Below the pieces are notes generated by a model. It saw nothing but the letters and a program-made list of their open reading frames with translations, was not told the DNA's origin and ran no database searches. From G963663365 sp963663365 (GTDB lineage: Bacteria > Hinthialibacterota > Hinthialibacteria > Hinthialibacterales > G963663365), in assembly GCA_963663365.2 (NCBI GenBank), contig CAXXIH010000002.1, positions 248,001 through 312,000 of the forward strand: a DNA stretch of 64,000 bases, read 5' to 3'. Positions 1-9,303 of the stretch are shown piece by piece; positions within the stretch are counted from its first letter, which is position 1, and each line of letters starts with the position of its first letter. A program made the translations under genes and the position numbers.

Positions 1-1324
1 CAAGAACCAATGCGCTGTGATGCGTACCTCCCAAACGTGAGAAGCGTTCGAGGAAATCCTCTAACGGACATTGAGGTTTGATCCAACCGCGAACGGACTT
101 AAGCATATCCGGATGTGTGGTGTCATCCAGAATTTCAACGGGAGCGACAATTAGCCGAAAACTGTGTTCCGGACCAGGCGCCAGGTTCGCGAATACGGCC
201 TTTCCGGGCCTGGGTGCACAGGTAATGACGGCGGGATTGCTTGCGCCGGTCCATGGAAAATCTTTTTCGCAAATCAAAGGTTTCTTCCCTGAAATCTCGG
301 GATTAATTTCACCCATATGCGACAAAAACAGTGCGCCGCCTTTCCAATCGGGACAAAAGATTTCCGTAAAAGTTGTTCTGCCAAACGCGCGATTCAGCGC
401 ACCCACCAATGCGGCCGTTAAAACGTCGCCCTCGCCTGCATAGCCCATGCCGCGGGCCATTGCCTTGGACAATTCGAGGAATGGGACAGTCTCAAGCGGC
501 GGGGCAGCAGACTTGAAAGCCAGAAAATTCATTGTGCAAGCGGAATATCCGCCTTTCTTTAGATATTTTCTAAGCCCTAAGCCCAGACGCAACGAACGGT
601 TGTGAACTTCATCCGCAATTTCGACAGCGTAGCGGTCACGGTCAGTGCTTTTTTCTTTTTCAATTTCGGCATCCGTAACGTCCTCGACCATTGGAATCAA
701 CGCATCAGGAGAAATTTCATCGACATGAATACCGAGTCTTTCTTCCAGAATATCATCTGAGACTTTGAAATCACCCATGCCGCAAAAACTGTCACCGATG
801 CGCAAGACTTTCGAGGATTTGAATGCTCTGGCCGCGCAAGCGCCGCGAATGATTCGGGCCGCACGTTCGATGACATCCGATTCAGTTGCATGACCGGCGA
901 CGATTTCATATGGAACGCCACGTCTGCGCAACATGCAGGCAAGATCCTGCACGCCATGTATGCCATGGTCAAACATAATCCGGGCCGGATCGACATCCAT
1001 ACCGAAATCAAAGTCCATGGTTGTATCGAGTAATAGAATCGGACGCGCTGCATCGGCCAAGGCATCGATGGATTCCATAGAGAGTGAATAGGCCAGATGG
1101 AGTGTGACAATGCAATCGACTTCAACATCTTCCATCTCTTCAAGCGCATCTTCAAACTCGGTACGTAACCGGCAAATAGGCGCACGATGAACATTAATGC
1201 CATGTTCAACAAAACGTTCCGTGATGGTTTTCAGAAATGGTTCAAACGCTTCGCGCAGACGGGGCTGAGTATCGTCATAAAGTTTAAGATAGAACGGCAA
1301 AAGGCCAGCAATCGGCTTTTTCAT
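1..1324 (-). CDS. L-fucose/L-arabinose isomerase-like protein (3' end cut off by window edge)
   Basis: I translated this frame by hand; it stays open from the ATG at 1324 to the window edge (441 codons seen), so the C-terminus is missing. It starts MKKPIAGLLPFYLKLYDD and later reads VDCIVTLHLAYSLSME, the Rossmann-like N-domain pattern of fucose/arabinose isomerase-fold proteins. These interconvert aldoses and ketoses in the cytoplasm, usually with Mn2+. There is no signal peptide, unlike the TAT-tagged isomerase-like protein at 49.1 kb. AGAGG precedes the start by about 7 nt. The ATG overlaps the TGA of the upstream kinase gene (ATGA), so translation is probably coupled. Position after an FGGY kinase supports an isomerase-kinase sugar pathway. 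The substrate cannot be read from sequence, and the family is a fold-level call. Confidence 0.75.
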   Translation of the reverse strand, partial: MKKPIAGLLPFYLKLYDDTQPRLREAFEPFLKTITERFVEHGINVHRAPICRLRTEFEDALEEMEDVEVDCIVTLHLAYSLSMESIDALADAARPILLLDTTMDFDFGMDVDPARIMFDHGIHGVQDLACMLRRRGVPYEIVAGHATESDVIERAARIIRGACAARAFKSSKVLRIGDSFCGMGDFKVSDDILEERLGIHVDEISPDALIPMVEDVTDAEIEKEKSTDRDRYAVEIADEVHNRSLRLGLGLRKYLKKGGYSACTMNFLAFKSAAPPLETVPFLELSKAMARGMGYAGEGDVLTAALVGALNRAFGRTTFTEIFCPDWKGGALFLSHMGEINPEISGKKPLICEKDFPWTGASNPAVITCAPRPGKAVFANLAPGPEHSFRLIVAPVEILDDTTHPDMLKSVRGWIKPQCPLEDFLERFSRLGGTHHSALVL

Positions 1325-2829
1325 GTCAACCTCTTATGGATTCGAAACGCCTTTCCGGCGCCTATCGATCCGCACACACGTTCAAATACATTCAAATATG
1401 TTTCGTAGGCCCGCAAAATATCTTCACTCTCATCGTGCCGTGATTCAGGTATTTGTCTGATTCGCGTTTGTGCGGCGATGGGATCGAACGCACAAATCGC
1501 GCCCTTCGAAACCGCCAATCCACCACCCGGTTGCCAATTTACGGGGACAGGCGAGAAAAGAGCCTTAATCAGACGTCTGAAATATATAGCTTGGCAGGCG
1601 CCACCATTTAAGACAAGACTATCAACTGTCCCTGTTTGTTTTAGTGCATCGAAAACCCGCCGAAGTTCAAATGTCATTCCCGCAGCCACAGCCCGTAGTA
1701 TCTCAAAACGATTCATATCCGCTCTCAAACCGGCAATTACTCCTGCTCCAATCTCAGTTTGATAAAAAAAGTTTTGCTGTGTAAACCACGGTATAACCTT
1801 TAGACCTCGAGGCGGGAGAAGCCGCCTTTTAAAAATATTGGCGGCTTGTTGTAATGTTTCTTTATCCTCTGAACCCAAAGTCTCGCGAAGCGCCCAATCC
1901 CAAGCAGTATTTCCGGTTAAAAGAGGTTGTACAACCAACTTGCCGGAATGTACGGGTGCCGGGACTACTAATTGATACGGTGATTTACCATTAAGTCCTT
2001 TCGGCAAAATAAAGTTGCCTACCCAAGCCGTACCTAATGAACATTGCAAAGGCCGTTCGGATGCAGAAGCGGCGGACATAAATCCGGCTTCTTGATCCCA
2101 ATAAGGCCCGGCGATAGGAATTCCATCCGGCAAACCCAAAAGACGCGCGCCCGATTTCGATAATGGAGTTGTCTGATGTTCAAAACGCAATGGGGCAACA
2201 AAAGAGAGAGGGACTTCGATTAAGTCGAAAAGACTTTGTGTCAATTCGCCCCGTGCGGCATCATAGGAGCCAATTTGCAAGGCATTACCGGCATCCTGTA
2301 ACCACGTTCCGGTGAGTTTGAAATAGAGATATTCGCCAGCGCCAATGTGGATGTTCTTCTCATCGAATAATTCAGGACGTGACTCCTTGAGCCATAAAAG
2401 GCGTCCCAAACCAGCGGGTGGCATTTCCAGCAGCGTGTGCTTTCGCCAAAAGGATCGAGGTTTCAGAAGAGAGAGCCGGTGTATCCGCTCATGAGCCCGG
2501 CCATCATTCCAGAGAATCATCGGCGTTATGGCTTTTCCCGACCGTCGGTCTGCGATTATGGTGCTTCCCGCTTGAGCGGCTACTCCGATGCCTTGGATTT
2601 TTTTCCAATCATCGCCCAACTGATTCTTTAGTTCACCGATACTTTCACGAAAAGCGCGATCCAGTTTCTCAAGAGATTGCTCACGCCCGCCATTCTCAGA
2701 GCAGCGGACAGGTAACCGCCGGACCACCTGTGCCCGGATGGATTGTTGACGAGCACCAACGATGCAAATTTTCAGATCGGTGGTTCCCAGATCAATCCCC
2801 ATATACAAAATGTTTCGTTTTGAGGCCAT
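1321..2829 (-). CDS. FGGY-family carbohydrate kinase
   Basis: A 502-residue cytoplasmic sugar kinase of the xylulokinase/fuculokinase type, which phosphorylates a keto sugar or polyol with ATP. The N-terminal phosphate-binding motif GIDLGTTD is at residues 11-18. The C-terminal FGGY half contains VLNGGACQA and a late GGGLAVSKGAICAF segment typical of the adenosine-binding region. Length matches the family (about 500). I chose ATG 2829 because an in-frame ATG at 2871 would overlap the upstream aminotransferase by some 40 nt and add 14 residues before the conserved start. The chosen start lies 1 nt after the upstream TGA. The stop overlaps the next gene's ATG. Substrate specificity is unknown. 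Confidence 0.9.
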   Translation of the reverse strand: MASKRNILYMGIDLGTTDLKICIVGARQQSIRAQVVRRLPVRCSENGGREQSLEKLDRAFRESIGELKNQLGDDWKKIQGIGVAAQAGSTIIADRRSGKAITPMILWNDGRAHERIHRLSLLKPRSFWRKHTLLEMPPAGLGRLLWLKESRPELFDEKNIHIGAGEYLYFKLTGTWLQDAGNALQIGSYDAARGELTQSLFDLIEVPLSFVAPLRFEHQTTPLSKSGARLLGLPDGIPIAGPYWDQEAGFMSAASASERPLQCSLGTAWVGNFILPKGLNGKSPYQLVVPAPVHSGKLVVQPLLTGNTAWDWALRETLGSEDKETLQQAANIFKRRLLPPRGLKVIPWFTQQNFFYQTEIGAGVIAGLRADMNRFEILRAVAAGMTFELRRVFDALKQTGTVDSLVLNGGACQAIYFRRLIKALFSPVPVNWQPGGGLAVSKGAICAFDPIAAQTRIRQIPESRHDESEDILRAYETYLNVFERVCGSIGAGKAFRIHKRLT

Positions 2830-2830
2830 T

Positions 2831-4390
2831 TCAAATATGTTTAAGAACGCTATCCATCCGTTCCAGCACATAATCTACGGTTTCATAACCGGCAATCAGT
2901 GGGAGTTTGGTTAATGCGCTGGGCGGGGTGTCGGACTTATAGGTCTGCACGCTGATATCCAGACCCAGCTCATTCAGGCGCTTGGCAAATATCTTCCCAC
3001 TTTCTACATCATAAAAACAGATTCCAGCCAGATGTCTTTTACCCTCAATGGCGCGAAGAAGCCGGGGATAGCTATCTCGAAGCGAGCGCAGCCGTTCTTC
3101 ATAATAATCGCCGACGGCGCAGGTAACGGCGGCATTGGTCTCGGCCCAGCGCATTGTAACCAGGTAGGATAACGAGGCTAATTCTTCTTGGCCGTTTGTA
3201 ACCAAAGCGCCAAATAAGGGCAACTTATCCATTTGCGCATTAAAAAGGATACGTGAAGCGGCAAACTCCCCGCCGGGAATTCCCTTGCCCACCGCCAAGA
3301 AATCCGGCTTGATGCCGTATTCGCGGAACATAAAAAGTTCCGGGCTCCAGATACAAGATTGGATTTCATCGACCACAGTAGGGACATCGTGTTTTTTGCA
3401 GAGCGCATACGCCCGCCGTACGAACTTTTCTTCCAGCAACCTTGCGCCATAATTCATGAGCACCAATTCATGAAAGAAACCGGCGATTTTATAATGGCCC
3501 TTTTCATAGCGTTGAAAAGCGGCTTCGAGCCCTTCGTAATCATTTGGGCATACACAACGCACAAGGAGCAGACGGCTTTTTTCTAATTGTTCATAGAGAC
3601 CGGGCCACATTCCGCGCATGATCTGCGTTAAAACCGTCGTGCCATGATAATTGGCTTGGAGCCCGCCACGATCATCACCCATTACTAAGAGAACGGGTGT
3701 CTTGCCGGAATAGCGCGGCTCGGGGCCATCCGCCTGGATTTTATAAAAGCGGCTAAGAATCATCTTGAGGGCCGCCTCAACAGCCAAACTTCCGGTCTCC
3801 AGATTCAAAACGCGATTGAGAACACCTTTTCGCTTGGAGTTAATAATGCGGTCCAGTTCCGAGGGATTCTTGGCAGCAAGCCCGGCAGCCGTGCGTACGA
3901 GTTCACGTTCCAAGAGGCGGGTGATATACCCGCGTGTGTTGTTATGCGTTGCATTGGGAATACCGAGTTTGCGGGCATGGTTCACCAAGCGGTAGCCGGG
4001 AAAACCATGACCAAGCGATACATGGTAATGCTCACTTTTGGCCGTAAAGAATAACCGCCCATCTTCACCCACCCGAAAGTATCCAAGCGTTCCGATGGGT
4101 GAAGAGCCCATTTTTGTGCTGACGGAGAATTGCTCCGAAGCTGCGCCGGATATCGTTTTACGCAACGGTTTGGAGACGACCTGCCCCGTCTGCCTAAGAA
4201 AACCGAGCAGACGGCGATGAAAGTCATCCGGAAAGAACTCTATTTTCTCAGTGGCTAAGGAACGAGCCTCAGCAACATTCATGACTCCCAAAGCATCCAA
4301 GGCGGCGCAGACAGCACCGATATAATCTTTCCCCACTAAGTCTTGAAGACTTTGAACCACGCGGCGAAAACGTGTTTTCCGGCTTTTCAC
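2831..4390 (-). CDS. Class-III PLP-dependent aminotransferase
   Basis: A 519-residue fold-type I aminotransferase of class III. VVDEIQS around residues 339-345 holds the Asp that contacts the PLP nitrogen (about D341). LAVGKGIPGGEFAAS supplies the Schiff-base lysine (about K369). An N-terminal extension of roughly 100 residues before the usual core makes it longer than common members (about 430-460). I chose GTG 4390 because AAGGAG lies 6 nt upstream; a TTG at 4411 is in frame but lacks a ribosome site. It is the first gene of a minus-strand operon with a sugar kinase and an isomerase-like protein, so an amino sugar or a keto-sugar amination step is a reasonable guess, not shown by sequence. 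It is divergent from a symporter and a secreted hydrolase. Confidence 0.85.
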   Translation of the reverse strand: MKSRKTRFRRVVQSLQDLVGKDYIGAVCAALDALGVMNVAEARSLATEKIEFFPDDFHRRLLGFLRQTGQVVSKPLRKTISGAASEQFSVSTKMGSSPIGTLGYFRVGEDGRLFFTAKSEHYHVSLGHGFPGYRLVNHARKLGIPNATHNNTRGYITRLLERELVRTAAGLAAKNPSELDRIINSKRKGVLNRVLNLETGSLAVEAALKMILSRFYKIQADGPEPRYSGKTPVLLVMGDDRGGLQANYHGTTVLTQIMRGMWPGLYEQLEKSRLLLVRCVCPNDYEGLEAAFQRYEKGHYKIAGFFHELVLMNYGARLLEEKFVRRAYALCKKHDVPTVVDEIQSCIWSPELFMFREYGIKPDFLAVGKGIPGGEFAASRILFNAQMDKLPLFGALVTNGQEELASLSYLVTMRWAETNAAVTCAVGDYYEERLRSLRDSYPRLLRAIEGKRHLAGICFYDVESGKIFAKRLNELGLDISVQTYKSDTPPSALTKLPLIAGYETVDYVLERMDSVLKHI

Positions 4391-4722
4391 TCGAGACTCC
4401 TTACGAATCAACTATATGTCAACGTTGATTTAGCGTATCATTCGCTTCATGCGCCTTTTTCAAATTCGGCACCCGTTCGAGCAATACACCCCGGAGAACA
4501 GAATACTAAAAAGAGAGACATCGCGCTACAATACCGAACAGAATCGATCAAAAACGATCAAAAACGAACAAAGCCTCGAAGTGCCACTGGGGCGGCCGCA
4601 GGAGACCGGAAATGTCCGGGCATCCAGATACCGGCGATTTACCCAGCGACACGGGCCAATACGCCATGGGGCCATGCGCACACCCGTGCTTGAAGGCCAT
4701 GAACTAAAAAGGAACGACCTCC
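4391..4722. promoter_or_regulatory. Divergent control region between the aminotransferase operon and the symporter operon
   Basis: This gene-free stretch separates two divergent operons, so both promoters should lie here. It contains a perfect 10-bp palindrome TCAACGTTGA at 4419-4428, nested in a wider inverted repeat (AATCAAC at 4406-4412, GTTGATT at 4424-4430). The central CG resembles LacI/GalR-type half sites. A 10-bp tandem repeat, CGATCAAAAA, occurs at 4545-4554 and 4555-4564, followed by the variant CGAACAAAG. I could not assign convincing -35/-10 boxes. Open frames here overlap each other with no ribosome sites and are not genes. Confidence 0.45.
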
Positions 4723-6453
4723 ATGAATGATATCAGCGGATTTTCGCTTGAACTTATTGATTACCTGGCCTTTGGGCTCTATTTCATCATCCTCTGCTGG
4801 ATCGGTTTCTGGACGGGCCGGAAGGAGAAGACCGATACCGGCGATTACTTTTTAGCCGGGCGGGATTTGCCTTGGTATGTAGTGGGAAGTTCGTTCTTAG
4901 CCTCCAATATCAGCACCGAGCATTTTATCGGCATGATCGGGAGCGCGTTCATTTATGGTATCTGTGTCTCGCTGTACGAATGGTCAAACATCGGATCGTT
5001 CACATTGCTAATTTGGTTTTTTATCCCCTTTCTGCTTTCGGCAAAAGTATTTACCACCCCCGAGTTTTTGGAGAAACGTTTCAACCCCACATTGCGGCTG
5101 TTCTTTGCCATCGTAACCGTCATCAGCAACGTGGTCGCTTTCTTAGCGGCTGTTCTCTATGGCGGCGGATTGGCGCTGCATAAGTTGTTCGGCTGGAATT
5201 TGTGGTTCTCTATCGCGGCACTGGGGATTGTGGCGGGCAGTTGGGCGATTTATGGCGGTTTGCGCTCGGTAGCATGGACTGATTTTTTCACAGTGATCAT
5301 CATGATCGCAGGCGGGTTGATGGTTACGATTCTGGGACTTTATATGCTATCCGGAGATTCACATTCCCTGATCGACGGCTTTAAGGTCATGTTGGAACGC
5401 AACCAGGCACAGCATGGAGTATGGGCAGAGGTTGTTAGCAAAAATGCACAAGAAATGGCTCAGACGGATACCTACAACCGTCTCTCTGTGATTCAACCGA
5501 CCACCCATAAAGTCGTCCCCTGGCCGTTTTTGATCTTCGGAGTCTTCTCGCTCAGCATTTGGTATAACGTGCTCAATCAATTCATGATCCAGCGGGTTTT
5601 GGGCGCCCGCAATATGTATCACGCCCGAATGGGGATTGTGTTGGCGGGCTTTTTCAAGATTTTCATGCCGTTGATTATCGTTGTACCGGGCCTAATTCTA
5701 TTTGCGCAATTCCCCGAAGTGATGCGTCTGCCCTGGGATGAAATCCAGCCCGAAGCCGATAAGGGCTATGTAACGATGCTGCAAATGCTGGTCCCGGCCG
5801 GTTTGCGCGGTCTATTTTTGGCGGCGCTATTCGGCGCGATTCAGTCCACAGTCAATAGTGTCCTCAATTCAACCGCCACAATTTTTACCTTGGATATTTA
5901 TAAGCGGTTGTTGCTTCCATTCGCTTCCGAGAAGCATTTGGTGCGCATGGGGATGCTTTCTTCAGTAGTCATTTTGTTGATCTCTATCGTTTTGGCGGGA
6001 TTTATCGACCGGTTCGGAGACAGCTTGTTTGTCTATATTCAGTCGCTTTACGCCTTTTTTGCTCCGCCATTTGCGGCGGTCTTTTTACTGGGCATTCTCT
6101 GGAGGCGTATCAATGCCACCGGGGCGACAGTAGGTGTGCTCTCGGGCTTTGTGTTGGGCATCCTGATGAAGGTCTATGTTCAGGGGGAAAATCATCCTGG
6201 TTGGCTAGAACCGTTTGCCATCCAGGCCATCGTTAACTGGGCCTTTTGCTCAGTGCTCTGCATTGTGGTCAGCCTGGGGACGGCCAAACCACGAGCGGAG
6301 CAAATTACCGATCAACTCACCTTTAACTGGAGAAAGATGAATATATTCTCCGAGTTGGGCACGGCTTGGTACAACAGCGTAGTATTATGGTGGTCTCTTT
6401 TCGCGGGGATTATTTTGCTGCTTGTGCTAGCCTTTTCGGGATTGTTCTTCTAG
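4723..6453 (+). CDS. Sodium:solute symporter (SSS/SLC5 family)
   Basis: A 576-residue inner-membrane permease with about 14 hydrophobic segments spread along its length. The N-terminus shows the SSS signature (TGRKEKTDTGDYFLAGR at about residues 29-45, then the SSFLASNISTEHFIG helix), which forms part of the Na+ and substrate site. The later region SVLNSTATIFTLDIYK is also typical of the family. Such carriers couple Na+ entry to uptake of sugars, sialic acid or similar solutes. It is followed 16 nt later by a secreted glycosidase and faces the aminotransferase/kinase operon, so it probably imports the sugar released by the hydrolase. Start ATG has an AAGGA-like site about 10 nt upstream. Confidence 0.92.
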   Translation: MNDISGFSLELIDYLAFGLYFIILCWIGFWTGRKEKTDTGDYFLAGRDLPWYVVGSSFLASNISTEHFIGMIGSAFIYGICVSLYEWSNIGSFTLLIWFFIPFLLSAKVFTTPEFLEKRFNPTLRLFFAIVTVISNVVAFLAAVLYGGGLALHKLFGWNLWFSIAALGIVAGSWAIYGGLRSVAWTDFFTVIIMIAGGLMVTILGLYMLSGDSHSLIDGFKVMLERNQAQHGVWAEVVSKNAQEMAQTDTYNRLSVIQPTTHKVVPWPFLIFGVFSLSIWYNVLNQFMIQRVLGARNMYHARMGIVLAGFFKIFMPLIIVVPGLILFAQFPEVMRLPWDEIQPEADKGYVTMLQMLVPAGLRGLFLAALFGAIQSTVNSVLNSTATIFTLDIYKRLLLPFASEKHLVRMGMLSSVVILLISIVLAGFIDRFGDSLFVYIQSLYAFFAPPFAAVFLLGILWRRINATGATVGVLSGFVLGILMKVYVQGENHPGWLEPFAIQAIVNWAFCSVLCIVVSLGTAKPRAEQITDQLTFNWRKMNIFSELGTAWYNSVVLWWSLFAGIILLLVLAFSGLFF

Positions 6454-6469
6454 AGGAGTCAACGGGGCC

Positions 6470-8872
6470 ATGAATGTCGATCCGTCATCTACAAGTCACC
6501 GGATGTTTTTATTCGTTCTCACAATGTTGATTGCCGGAATCGGTCAATCGGTCACTTCATTTGCGGCTGAGATCGATCTGAGCCAGGCTGTTATTGAGAT
6601 CAGAGACGGTGAACGTCCGGCCGCAGAAAAGATGGCCGCGCAGATGCTCTCGGAAGAGGTTGAACGTAGAAGCGGCATCAAGTGGGTTTTGGGCACCGAA
6701 CGGTCAGAGGGTAAGCCGGTTATCGCCATCACGGTACGTGTAGAGGGCAAAGAGAGCCGTGCCATCCCGGCGATTAAGGAAGACAATTCACCAGAGACAA
6801 AACCTGAAGGCTACCGCCTGGTTGTTGAGGAAAGTGCCACCAACGCTCCTACTGTGTGGATTATCGGCGCGGATCCGCGTGGAGCGATGTACGGAGCGGG
6901 ACACCTTCTACGTTTGCTGCAATGCACAGCCGGTTCGATCACGCTGCCTGAGGCTATCGATATCGCCACAGCGCCGGCCTATTTCATTCGCGGCCATCAG
7001 TTGGGGTACCGGGCGCGCGCCAATTCATGGGATGCGTGGGACATTAATCAATTCGAGCAATACATACGTGAGTTGGTATTTTTCGGAATCAATAGTATCG
7101 AGAATATCCCGTTCCAAGATCCGCGGACCAACTCCATGATGAAATACTCGCGCGATGAAATGAATATGCGGATGAGTGAGATTTGCGCGAAATACGATCT
7201 CGATTACTGGGTATGGACACCGGCCGAAATCGATCTCAGCAATAAAGAACTTCGTGCAAAAGAATTGGATATGCACGAAGCCTTCTACCGTGACTGTAAG
7301 CGTTTGAACGGTGTCTTTTTCCCCGGAGGCGATCCCGGCCATAATCCGCCGGAACTGGTTTTGCCGTTTTTAGAGGATATCGCCAAACGTCTGCTGCCGA
7401 TTCATCCCGAAGCGCGGGTATGGCTGTCATTGCAGTGGTTTAACGAAGAACAAGTCAGCGCGATATACAAATACATCGAGGAAAAGAAACCGGAATGGTT
7501 GGGCGGATTGGGTGCGGGACCATCAAGCCCGCCGATCCCCGAGACAAGAACACGGCTTCCAAAACAGTATCCTTACCGTCTGTATCCCGATATTACGCAT
7601 AACAAGTTATGCCAGTACCCGGTTCCGTGGTGGGATCAAGCCTACGCATTGACGCTTGGACGGGAAGCCATCAATCCGCGTCCGGTGCAATACGCATTTA
7701 TTCATAATTGGTTTGGGCCCTATTCGGATGGTTTTATTTCGTATTCCGACGGCGTGCATGACGATGTAAATAAAACAATCTGGAGCGCGCTGAGTTGGAA
7801 TCCCGATGCGGATGTGCGGCAGATTTTAATAGAATACGCGCGGGTTTATTTCCATCCGGATGTCGCAGAAGAGGCCGCAGACGGGATTTTGGCTCTCGAA
7901 AAGAATTGGCAAGGTCCGCTCGCCGAGAATGGCGCTGTGGATGGCACGCTTTTGCTTTGGCAACAATTGGAGAAAAAAGCCCCGCAGTTGGCGGATAATT
8001 GGCGCTGGCAAATGAATCTGGTCCGGGCCTATTACGATGCCTATACACGGCAACGTCTTCTGTATGAAACGCAACTCGAACGGGATGCTAATGCCATTTT
8101 GGCAAAGGCCCCCGAGAGCGGGGCCAACAAAGCCATGAACCAGGCGATGGAGGTTCTTAATCGAACGGTCACTGCGCCATGTTGCCCCGAACTTAAAACG
8201 TGTATCGAGGAGCTATGCGCGGCGCTGTTTGAATCAATCGCTTTGCAGACCAGTGTTAAACGTTATCAGGCCAGTAGCGCGGAACGCGGGGCATTTCTGG
8301 ACTTTATCGATTATCCGCTGAATAACCGTTGGTGGCTTGAGGATCAGTTTGCAGAGATACGTAAACTTTCAAGCGAAAAAGAACGGCTGGCCCGTTTGCA
8401 CACAATCGCGACATGGGAGAATCCCGGGCCGGGAAGTTTTTATGATGATCTCGGCAATACGGCCCAATCGCCCCATATGCTGCGCGGCAATGTGAACCTT
8501 ACGGATTTATTGGCAATCCGAAATCCGTTGCCGACACACTGGTGGTTCGATGAAGGCATGAGCCGGTTGCGGCTTTCATGGCAATGCACCATGGATTGGC
8601 CGGTCGGTGTGGTTTATGAGGGCTTGGATAAGGATGCGGGGTATGTTATCCGTACGAATGGGTACGGGAAGTGTTTGTTACGCATCGATGGGGAACGCGT
8701 TACAGCCACAACCGACGGGAAAGAGTTGGGGGAAATTCGTGAATTCCCGGTTCCATCCGAAAGCCTGAAGGATGGCAAAATCACCTTAACCTGGGATGCC
8801 CCAACCGATGAGGGCGATCTGAATTGGCGGCAACAGTCACGTATCGCAGAGATATGGTTGATTAAGCAGTAA
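6470..8872 (+). CDS. Secreted glycoside-hydrolase-like protein (GH67/GH20-type N-domain plus TIM barrel)
   Basis: An 800-residue protein with a signal peptide (hydrophobic stretch MFLFVLTMLIAGIG from about residue 12, cleavage near SFAAE). Residues about 35-165 look like the small alpha/beta domain that precedes GH20 and GH67 barrels, with GYRLVVEE and IIGADPRGAMYGAGHLLRLL. From about 170 (APAYFIRGHQLGYR) a TIM-barrel region follows, with PGGDPGHNPPE and many aromatic residues. A C-terminal beta-rich part ends in TLTWDAPTDEGDLNWR. GH67-like alpha-glucuronidase or hexosaminidase activity is possible, but I cannot point to the catalytic acids. The gene follows the SSS symporter by 16 nt and has GAGGAG upstream, so hydrolysis and uptake are probably co-expressed. 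Confidence 0.6.
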   Translation: MNVDPSSTSHRMFLFVLTMLIAGIGQSVTSFAAEIDLSQAVIEIRDGERPAAEKMAAQMLSEEVERRSGIKWVLGTERSEGKPVIAITVRVEGKESRAIPAIKEDNSPETKPEGYRLVVEESATNAPTVWIIGADPRGAMYGAGHLLRLLQCTAGSITLPEAIDIATAPAYFIRGHQLGYRARANSWDAWDINQFEQYIRELVFFGINSIENIPFQDPRTNSMMKYSRDEMNMRMSEICAKYDLDYWVWTPAEIDLSNKELRAKELDMHEAFYRDCKRLNGVFFPGGDPGHNPPELVLPFLEDIAKRLLPIHPEARVWLSLQWFNEEQVSAIYKYIEEKKPEWLGGLGAGPSSPPIPETRTRLPKQYPYRLYPDITHNKLCQYPVPWWDQAYALTLGREAINPRPVQYAFIHNWFGPYSDGFISYSDGVHDDVNKTIWSALSWNPDADVRQILIEYARVYFHPDVAEEAADGILALEKNWQGPLAENGAVDGTLLLWQQLEKKAPQLADNWRWQMNLVRAYYDAYTRQRLLYETQLERDANAILAKAPESGANKAMNQAMEVLNRTVTAPCCPELKTCIEELCAALFESIALQTSVKRYQASSAERGAFLDFIDYPLNNRWWLEDQFAEIRKLSSEKERLARLHTIATWENPGPGSFYDDLGNTAQSPHMLRGNVNLTDLLAIRNPLPTHWWFDEGMSRLRLSWQCTMDWPVGVVYEGLDKDAGYVIRTNGYGKCLLRIDGERVTATTDGKELGEIREFPVPSESLKDGKITLTWDAPTDEGDLNWRQQSRIAEIWLIKQ

Positions 8873-8876
8873 GAAT

Positions 8877-9303
8877 CGGCCCGGGTGCTCCGGTAGGCAA
8901 GAAGGCTAACGCCTCACGCGGCGTGACCGTCGTGGATACCGCCAAGGCGGGACCTACCGGCGCCTGTGACCAGGCAGGACATGACACCTACCGGCTCACG
9001 ATTTCGGGGTATATACAAAATATGCAGTTGGGAGGCACCCTGCGGGGCGATACAGAATCATTTTTTCCTTGCGCGCTTACAGCGCTTGAGATTTTTGGGG
9101 ACATTTTACCCCGGCTTACGCCTTCGCCGGTCTATGACCGCCTCAGGCTAAACCGGGGCTATTGACTCGTCGCACCTCCGGTGCTTGGTGTGTTTAATTG
9201 AAGGAGTTGGTAGATGGAGAGTTACATGTGTATACATGGCAAACAGCGGCTCGGCAGGAGCCTCGCCCGTGTATATATAGGCGGCGTTTTGAAACCAGTT
9301 CTA
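8877..9303. repeat. Composite intergenic repeat block A
   Basis: This gene-free region between two convergent genes is made of modules also found at 24.4, 37.3 and 52.0 kb. Module 1 (about 8919-9043) reads GCGTGACCG..GGCGGGACCTACCGGC.., then CACGATTTCGG, and ends in GGCACCCTGC. Module 2 (about 9069-9231) starts GCGCGCTTACAGCGCTT, has a CCCCGG/CCGGGG outer stem, then GCACCTCCGGTGC and GGAGTTGGTAGATGGAGAG. A short module CAGCGGCTCGGCAGGAG follows. The block ends with GTTTTGAAACCAGTTCTA at 9286-9303, whose last three bases are the TAG stop of the minus-strand gene. Overlapping open frames here are by-products of the repeat. Confidence 0.8.

Noticed and set aside
697..1212. 171-codon minus-strand open frame
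   Set aside because: It is a shadow of the isomerase-like gene, whose true frame (start 1324) is open to the window edge and carries the family pattern.
2829..2871. Upstream start (2871) for the FGGY kinase
   Set aside because: It would overlap the aminotransferase gene by 41 nt and add 14 residues ahead of the conserved N-terminus.
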